64,000 nt of DNA from an uncultured Lachnospiraceae bacterium (GTDB lineage Bacteria; Bacillota; Clostridia; Lachnospirales; Lachnospiraceae), in NCBI GenBank assembly GCA_947382625.1, contig CANDAG010000001.1, forward strand, positions 186,001 through 250,000, read 5' to 3'. The notes under the pieces were generated by a model. That model worked only from the letters and a program-made list of their open reading frames with translations. It was not told the DNA's origin and searched no databases. Both the position numbers and the translations under genes were made by a program. This document shows, in pieces, positions 58,617 through 64,000 of the stretch (within the stretch, counting starts at the first letter, position 1; every line of letters starts with the position of its first letter).

Positions 58617-60086
58617 ATGCTTTATATAGGTGTTGATTTAGGTACCAGTGCAGTGAAGCTGCTGCTGATGGACGGGGAGGGAAAGATCAGGAAGATCGTG
58701 TCCAGAGAATATCCGATCTTTTTTCCGAATCCGGGATGGTCGGAACAGAATCCGGAGGACTGGTTTACCCAGACCATGGAGGGGATCAGGGAACTGACGG
58801 CGGAGATCGATAAGGAACAGGTGGCCGGTATCAGCTTCGGCGGACAGATGCACGGGCTTGTAATTCTGGATGAAAAGGATCAGGTGATCCGGCCGGCGCT
58901 TTTGTGGAATGACGGCAGGACCTTTGAGGAATGCGATTATCTTAATCAGGTGATCGGAAAGGAAAAGCTTTCCGAGTATACGGCGAATATTTCCTTTACG
59001 GGATTTACCGCGCCCAAGATTTTGTGGGTAAAAAACAAGGAGCCGGAGAATTTTGCACGGATCGCAAAGATCATGTTGCCCAAGGATTATATTGCCTATA
59101 AGCTGACCGGCGTGCACTGCACGGATTTTTCGGATGCTTCGGGGATGCTGCTCCTTGATGTCAAAAACCGTCGCTGGTCACAGGAGATGTGCGAGATCTG
59201 CGGTATCCGTCAGGAAATGCTGCCTGAGCTTTTTGAAAGCTATGAATGTGTGGGAACTCTGACAGAGGAAATTGCCGGAGAGCTTGGACTTTCCCCGTCC
59301 GTTAAGGTGGCGGCAGGAGCCGGGGACAATGCGGCGGCAGCTGTGGGAACCGGAACGGTAGGCGAGGGAATGTGCAATATTTCTCTTGGTACCAGCGGAA
59401 CGATTTTTATTTCCTCCCAAAAATTCGGAGTGGATAAGTATAACGCCCTTCATGCCTTCGCCCATGCGGACGGTCATTATCATCTGATGGGCTGCATGCT
59501 CAGCGCGGCATCCTGTAATAAATGGTGGATGGAGGATATTGTGGGGACCGGTGATTATGCCCGGGAGCAGGAAGGGATCCAAAGATTGGGCGAAAACCAT
59601 GTATTTTTCCTTCCCTATTTGATGGGAGAGCGTTCTCCTCATAACAATCCCAATGCAAGGGGAACCTTTATCGGTATGACTATGGATACCACCAGGGCGG
59701 ATATGACCCAGGCGGTGCTTGAGGGGGTTGCTTTTGCACTGCGTGATTCCCTGGAGGTGGCGAAGTCCTTAGGGATCCGGCTTGAAAGAACCAAGATCTG
59801 CGGCGGCGGGGCAAAGAGCCCTCTCTGGAAAAGGATGATCGCCAATATCCTGAATCTGAAGGTGGATGTGATCGAGAGTGAGGAAGGGCCTGCCTTAGGA
59901 GGCGCTATGCTGGCCGCAGTAGCCTGCGGGGAATATGAAAATGTGGAGGCTGCTGCCGCTAAGATCGTAAAGATTGTGGATACGCTGGAGCCCGAGCCTG
60001 AATTGGTAGAAAAATATGAGGCCAGATATCAGCAGTTTAAGGAGATCTATCCGGCCTGCAAGCCCTTATTTGAAATTTTAAAATAA
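58617..60086 (+). CDS. FGGY-family carbohydrate kinase (xylulokinase-like)
   Basis: 489 residues from ATG 58617 behind AAAGGAGG; an upstream in-frame start at 58587 is less likely. ATP and sugar motifs: YIGVDLGTSAVKLLLMDGEG, ISFGGQMHGLVILD, PALLWNDGRTFEECD, DASGMLLLDVKNRRWSQE, AAGAGDNAAAAVGTGTVGEG, YLMGERSPHNNPNARGTF and GGGAKSPLWKRMIANIL. The MHGLV and WNDGRT blocks are xylulokinase-like. The ketose substrate would be made by the isomerase two genes downstream; xylulose, fuculose or ribulose are all possible. Confidence 0.92.
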   Translation: MLYIGVDLGTSAVKLLLMDGEGKIRKIVSREYPIFFPNPGWSEQNPEDWFTQTMEGIRELTAEIDKEQVAGISFGGQMHGLVILDEKDQVIRPALLWNDGRTFEECDYLNQVIGKEKLSEYTANISFTGFTAPKILWVKNKEPENFARIAKIMLPKDYIAYKLTGVHCTDFSDASGMLLLDVKNRRWSQEMCEICGIRQEMLPELFESYECVGTLTEEIAGELGLSPSVKVAAGAGDNAAAAVGTGTVGEGMCNISLGTSGTIFISSQKFGVDKYNALHAFAHADGHYHLMGCMLSAASCNKWWMEDIVGTGDYAREQEGIQRLGENHVFFLPYLMGERSPHNNPNARGTFIGMTMDTTRADMTQAVLEGVAFALRDSLEVAKSLGIRLERTKICGGGAKSPLWKRMIANILNLKVDVIESEEGPALGGAMLAAVACGEYENVEAAAAKIVKIVDTLEPEPELVEKYEARYQQFKEIYPACKPLFEILK

Positions 60087-60127
60087 GTATCACGCATTGT
60101 CAAAGAGCAGTGCAGAAAGAGGTGGAA

Positions 60128-60751
60128 ATGGAGATTTACAAAGTAACGGATGAACGCTTTAAGGCCTACGGCAAGGTGATCAGAGATATTGACTTTTCCG
60201 ATATGGTCAGGGTTTTGAAGGAAGAAACCCCTGTGCCGGAGGATGTGGCTTATGTGCCCGGCCTTAAAGCCCTTGAGTCTCTTCCGGTGATGAAGGAGCT
60301 GACACAGAAGATATATGGAGAGATGCCGATCCAGATTGGGTATTGCAACGGCCACAACTCTCTTCTCAATGCACTGGAGTATCACAGAAGCTCCGAGGTC
60401 AATGTGGCTGCCACCGACGCCATTTTGCTGGTGGGGAAGGAACAGGATATCACAGAGGATTTTACCTATGATACCGCACTGGTGGAAGCATTTTTGCTTC
60501 CGGAGGGAATGGCGGTGGAAATGTACGCCACAACTCTCCACTATGCGCCCTGCGGCGTAGACGGCGCAGGATTCCAGGTGGCGATCATTCTTCCTGAGGG
60601 TACCAACCTGGATCTGGAGGAAGGCCATCAGGGCGGAGAGGACGGTCATTTGACTGCTAAGAATAAATGGCTCTTAGGACATCCGGAAGGCGGACTGCCG
60701 GAGGGAAGCCCTATGGGACTGGTGGGCAAGAACCTTTGCGTCACAGAGTAA
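60128..60751 (+). CDS. DUF4867-type cupin-like protein
   Basis: 207 residues from ATG 60128 behind GAAAGAGGTGG. Marks: DERFKAYGKVIRDIDFSDMV, QIGYCNGHNSLLNALEYHRS, SEVNVAATDAILLVGKEQDI, and ATTLHYAPCGVDGAGFQVAI. The His/Glu pattern (GHN...EYHRSSE, LHYAP) suggests a metal-binding cupin as in sugar-processing or ureidoglycolate-lyase-like enzymes. No activity is established for this family that I can name. Between a sugar kinase and an isomerase, so a sugar epimerase or mutarotase role is plausible. Confidence 0.8.
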   Translation: MEIYKVTDERFKAYGKVIRDIDFSDMVRVLKEETPVPEDVAYVPGLKALESLPVMKELTQKIYGEMPIQIGYCNGHNSLLNALEYHRSSEVNVAATDAILLVGKEQDITEDFTYDTALVEAFLLPEGMAVEMYATTLHYAPCGVDGAGFQVAIILPEGTNLDLEEGHQGGEDGHLTAKNKWLLGHPEGGLPEGSPMGLVGKNLCVTE

Positions 60752-60815
60752 GAAGACTGCAGGTGTACTTTTACAGCAAACAATAAGGACATATATTATA
60801 AGGAGGAAATTAAAA

Positions 60816-62300
60816 ATGAACAATTTACCCAAGGTAAAGATCGGAATTGTGGCGGTAAGCCGCGACTGCTTCCCGGAGACCCTTTCCGTAAACAGAAGAA
60901 AGGCTCTGGTGGAGGCTTACAGGGCAAAGTACGGTGAGGAGGATATCTATGAATGTCCTGTCTGCATCGTAGAGAGCGAGATCCATATGGTTCAGGCTCT
61001 TGAGGATGTGAAGAAGGCAGGATGTAACGCTCTTTGCGTGTACCTCGGAAACTTCGGGCCGGAAATCTCCGAGACCCTTCTGGCAAAGCACTTTGACGGG
61101 CCCTCCATGTTTGTGGCAGCGGCAGAGGAAACCCAGAATGATCTGGTAGGAGGCCGCGGGGATGCTTACTGCGGTATGCTGAATGCAAGCTACAACTTAA
61201 AGCTCCGCAATATTAAGGCATACATTCCTGAATATCCTGTAGGAACTGCCGCAGAGTGTGCGGACATGATCCGTGAGTTTGTTCCCATAGCAAGAGCGAT
61301 CGTGGGACTTAAGAGCCTTAAGATCATCAGCTTCGGCCCCAGACCCTTAAATTTCCTTGCCTGCAATGCGCCCATCAAGCAGCTTTACAATCTGGGAGTT
61401 GAGATTGAAGAGAACTCTGAGCTGGATCTGTTTGAGGCCTTCAATAAGCATGAAGGAGATGAGAGGATCCCGGCAAAGGTAAAGGAGATGGAGGAAGAGC
61501 TTGGGGAGGGCAATCAGAAGCCTGAAATTTTAAGCAAGCTGGCGCAGTATGAGCTGACCCTTCTTGACTGGATCGAAGCCCATAAGGGGTACCGTGAGTA
61601 TGTTGCCATTGCCGGAAAATGCTGGCCTGCTTTCCAGACCCAGTTTGGCTTTGTTCCCTGCTATGTAAACAGCCGTCTGACCGGCATGGGAATCCCGGTT
61701 TCCTGCGAGGTGGATATTTACGGATGCTTAAGTGAGTTTATCGGAACGGCAGTGAGCGATGATGTGGTTACACTGCTTGATATCAACAATTCCGTTCCCG
61801 AGGATATGTTTGAGGAGTCCATCAAGGGTAAGTTTGATTACACCCACAAGGACACCTTTATGGGATTCCACTGCGGAAATACCTGTTCCAGAAAGCTGGC
61901 CTTCTGCAGCATGAAGAACCAGATGATCATGGCAAGGTCTCTTCCTGTGGAGGTGACCAACGGCACTTTAGAGGGAGATATCCTTCCCGGCGACATTACC
62001 TTCTACCGTCTGCAGTCCACTGCTGACAATAAGCTTAGGGGCTATATCGCTCAGGGCGAGCTATTGCCTGTGGCAACGAAATCCTTTGGCGGCATCGGCG
62101 TATTTGCCATTCCCGAGATGGGAAGATTTTACCGTCATGTGCTGATCGAGGGAAATTATCCTCATCACGGTGCAGTTGCCTTTGGCCATTACGGAAAGGC
62201 TCTCTTTGAGGTATTTAAGTATATCGGAGTGGAGCTTGAAGAGATCGGTTTCAACCAGCCGAAGGGAATGCTTTATAAGTCTGAGAATCCTTTTGCATAA
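60816..62300 (+). CDS. L-fucose/L-arabinose isomerase family protein
   Basis: 494 residues behind AAGGAGG. Family pattern: KIGIVAVSRDCFPETLSVNR, AGCNALCVYLGNFGPEISET (aldose isomerase layer), PRPLNFLACNAPIKQLYNLG, and C-terminal MGFHCGNTCSRKLAF, LEGDILPGDITFYRLQST, IEGNYPHHGAVAFGHYGKAL. The Glu/Asp/His metal set of FucI and AraA is spread through these blocks (EVDIYG, LLDINN, FHCGN, NYPHHGA). The exact aldose is not clear; with the FGGY kinase it would turn an aldose into a ketose phosphate. Confidence 0.88.
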   Translation: MNNLPKVKIGIVAVSRDCFPETLSVNRRKALVEAYRAKYGEEDIYECPVCIVESEIHMVQALEDVKKAGCNALCVYLGNFGPEISETLLAKHFDGPSMFVAAAEETQNDLVGGRGDAYCGMLNASYNLKLRNIKAYIPEYPVGTAAECADMIREFVPIARAIVGLKSLKIISFGPRPLNFLACNAPIKQLYNLGVEIEENSELDLFEAFNKHEGDERIPAKVKEMEEELGEGNQKPEILSKLAQYELTLLDWIEAHKGYREYVAIAGKCWPAFQTQFGFVPCYVNSRLTGMGIPVSCEVDIYGCLSEFIGTAVSDDVVTLLDINNSVPEDMFEESIKGKFDYTHKDTFMGFHCGNTCSRKLAFCSMKNQMIMARSLPVEVTNGTLEGDILPGDITFYRLQSTADNKLRGYIAQGELLPVATKSFGGIGVFAIPEMGRFYRHVLIEGNYPHHGAVAFGHYGKALFEVFKYIGVELEEIGFNQPKGMLYKSENPFA

Positions 62301-62351
62301 GGGAGCCTGATAAAAACGTCCTGTTAAGGACAAAAAAATACATTGCAAAAT

Positions 62352-62402
62352 AAAGTCCATGTGATTATACTACTTTTTTGTGGTTTGTCGCATGGACTTT
62401 TT
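62352..62402 (+). terminator. terminator of the sugar operon
   Basis: AAAGTCCATG (62352-62361) pairs with CATGGACTTT (62391-62400), with inner pairing beyond it, then T5. It lies 51 bp after the isomerase stop and before the MATE gene. Confidence 0.85.
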
Positions 62403-62475
62403 CTGTGCGGTGTTATTTGAAGGTATTATTTGAATCGGTAAGCGAAGTGTTTGCTGGGAAAGGAGTTCATTTAAG

Positions 62476-63837
62476 ATGGCAAAGGATTCTACAAAGGACA
62501 TGACAGTTGGTTCTCCCATGAAGCTGATCCTGGGATTTTCAGTTCCGCTGCTTTTCGGCGCCCTTTTTCAGCAGTTTTACAGTGTGGTGGATACGGTGAT
62601 CGTTGGGCGGTTTCTGGGCGTAAACGCACTGGCGGGAGTGGGGGCTACAGGGTCTTTAAACTTCATGATCATGGGCTTTTGCATGGGAGTGTGCAGCGGT
62701 TTTGCAATCCCGGTGGCGCATAAATTCGGGGCAAAGGATTATTCCGGCATGCGGCAGGTGGTGGCCAACAGCGTGTGGCTGTCATTGTTTTTTTCCATAG
62801 TTATGACTACAGCAGTGACAGTTTTGTGCAGAAATATCCTTACATGGATGAAAACCCCGGAGGATATTTTTGATTATGCATATTCTTACATATTTATTAT
62901 CTTTTTGGGGATACCGGCTACTTACCTTTATAATATTTTAAGCGGAGTGATCCGGTCCATGGGGGACAGCAAAACGCCGGTGTTTTTCTTAACCCTGGCT
63001 TCCGGCTTAAATATCGGGCTGGACATTTTGTTTATTGTGGTGTTTGAAATGGGGGTTGCCGGTGCGGCAGCAGCAACGGTGATCTCACAGCTGATTTCCG
63101 GTCTTTTGTGTCTGGCTTATATGATCAAAAAATTTGAGATCCTGCATATTACAAAGGAAGAATGGAGGATGAATCCGGGACATATGGGGCAGCTCTGCAG
63201 CATGGGGCTTCCTATGGGGCTGCAGTATTCCATCACAGCTATCGGCTCGGTGATCCTGCAGACCTCCGTGAATACCCTGGGCGCTCTTGCAGTGGCTTCT
63301 GTTACGGCGGCAGGCCGGGTGAATATGTTCTTTTCCTGCCCCTTTGAGGCAATGGGCTCTACCATGGCAACCTACGGCGGACAGAATGTAGGAGCCAAAA
63401 AGCTGGATCGGCTGGGGAAAGGGCTTAAGTCCTGCGCTTTGCTGGGAGCAGGCTATGCTGTGCTGGCCTTTGTGGTCATGTATTTCTTTGGGGACAATCT
63501 GGCAGCCTTGTTTGTGGACTCCGGCGAAAAGCAGATACTGGCCAATGCAAAGCTGTTTCTGACTATCAACAGCGCTGCCTATGTGGCCTTGGCTATGGTG
63601 AATATTTTCCGTCTTATGATACAGGGAATGGGATTCAGCACCTTTGCAATCCTTGCCGGCGTGTTTGAGATGGTGGCAAGGTCATTGGTGGGTCTTGTAT
63701 TGGTTCCGAAGCTGGGGTTTCTGGGAGTGTGCTTTTCCAACCCGTTGGCCTGGGTGTCCGCAACGGCGTTTTTGATCCCGGCTTACCGGCATGTGAGGAG
63801 GAAGCTGGATAAGATGATGAACGGGGCTGAGATTTGA
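62476..63837 (+). CDS. MATE-family efflux transporter
   Basis: 453 residues behind AAAGGAG, twelve hydrophobic segments. Marks: PLLFGALFQQFYSVVDTVIV, GRFLGVNALAGVGATGSLNF, FAIPVAHKFGAKDYSGMRQ, GVIRSMGDSKTPVFFLTLAS and AYGGQNVGAKKLDRLGKGLK-like sequence. A third subgroup, different from those at 16.7-19.5 kb. Fourth MATE locus in the window counting the pseudogene. Confidence 0.93.
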   Translation: MAKDSTKDMTVGSPMKLILGFSVPLLFGALFQQFYSVVDTVIVGRFLGVNALAGVGATGSLNFMIMGFCMGVCSGFAIPVAHKFGAKDYSGMRQVVANSVWLSLFFSIVMTTAVTVLCRNILTWMKTPEDIFDYAYSYIFIIFLGIPATYLYNILSGVIRSMGDSKTPVFFLTLASGLNIGLDILFIVVFEMGVAGAAAATVISQLISGLLCLAYMIKKFEILHITKEEWRMNPGHMGQLCSMGLPMGLQYSITAIGSVILQTSVNTLGALAVASVTAAGRVNMFFSCPFEAMGSTMATYGGQNVGAKKLDRLGKGLKSCALLGAGYAVLAFVVMYFFGDNLAALFVDSGEKQILANAKLFLTINSAAYVALAMVNIFRLMIQGMGFSTFAILAGVFEMVARSLVGLVLVPKLGFLGVCFSNPLAWVSATAFLIPAYRHVRRKLDKMMNGAEI

Positions 63838-63893
63838 AGTTTTGATAAGTAATCTGCGCTGATAAAATATAATCGGTAAGGAGAAGGAAAACA

Positions 63894-64000
63894 ATGATAC
63901 GGCACGCAACCTTAGAGGATGCTTCCAGAATAGCGGAAATATTGATCTTTACGAAAAGAGTAAATTACAGGCGGATCTTCCAGGATGACGCTGTATCCTT
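63894..64000 (+). CDS. GNAT-family N-acetyltransferase (partial, N-terminus)
   Basis: ATG 63894 follows AAGGAGAAGG. The first 35 residues, MIRHATLEDASRIAEILIFT then KRVNYRRIFQDDAVS, match the opening of a GNAT protein. The acetyl-CoA motif lies beyond the window edge. Confidence 0.8.
   Translation, partial: MIRHATLEDASRIAEILIFTKRVNYRRIFQDDAVS

Noticed and set aside
1-64000. tRNA, rRNA, prophage or replication-origin features
   Set aside because: No cloverleaf with TTCRA arm, no rRNA motif, no integrase, terminase or dnaA-box cluster was found by eye. A covariance-model scan would be needed to exclude small RNAs fully.

Overview
The window looks like a chromosomal segment from a gut-type anaerobic Firmicute, most likely a Lachnospiraceae (Clostridium cluster XIVa) member. 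This rests on moderate GC, strong AGGAGG ribosome binding sites, sigma-A promoters with 17-bp spacing, and gene content: short malic enzyme, AGCS symporter, oleate hydratase, GH29/GH3/GH31/GH43 glycosidases, many MATE exporters, KtrAB, an L-fucose-isomerase-family sugar operon and queuosine genes. No rRNA, tRNA, CRISPR array or complete insertion sequence was seen. Family assignments are from motif reading only; no database search was run.

Layout. 1-6.9 kb: end of a KDG-kinase-like gene, a RelE/ParE-type toxin-antitoxin (TA) pair bracketed by copies of a palindromic repeat, malic enzyme, a serine hydrolase, then a decayed stretch (frameshifted HipA/CtkA-like kinase, frameshifted MATE fusion truncated onto the tail of an ABC exporter) closed by a second copy of the repeat. 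6.9-16.5 kb: AGCS symporter with divergent LysR, TetR, fucosidase plus AraC, oleate hydratase, a second TA pair, and a GNAT-nucleoside phosphorylase fusion. 16.7-24 kb (minus strand): two MATE exporters, a C45-type hydrolase, a zinc phospholipase C-like protein and a three-gene ABC-2 exporter. 24-28 kb: a GH43-like enzyme, then AT-rich small genes and gene remnants. 28-36.5 kb: ammonium channel fused to a P-II domain behind a two-hairpin leader, purF, a domain-swapped GH3 beta-glucosidase, ktrBA. 36.6-44 kb: a two-component system with its ABC transporter and a likely response-regulator box, an AraC/GyrI-like regulator, an oxidoreductase. 44-50.8 kb: broken NYN gene, GNAT, XRE-membrane regulator coupled to a signal peptidase II-like protein, hemerythrin fusion, GntR-ABC operon, carbamate kinase. 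50.8-64 kb: acyltransferase plus GH31, metNI without metQ, queC-transporter-queF, a LacI-controlled kinase/DUF4867/isomerase operon, another MATE and the start of a GNAT.

How the genes work together. Host-glycan sugar use is a visible theme: fucosidase with AraC, GH43, GH3, GH31, and the LacI-FGGY kinase-isomerase operon. Nitrogen uptake (amt-P-II), potassium uptake (ktrBA) and export/defence (four MATE loci, three ABC exporter modules, a two-component-controlled FtsX-type transporter) fill most of the rest.

Most notable non-coding signals: (i) a dispersed promoter-plus-hairpin cassette present twice (21451-21486 and 50734-50769) with a compensatory base-pair change in its stem; (ii) a MITE-like palindromic repeat around the first TA locus and the MATE/ABC scar; (iii) a tandem hairpin leader before amt-P-II; (iv) a 36-bp hairpin repeat at three sites; (v) three genes broken at short simple-sequence tracts.
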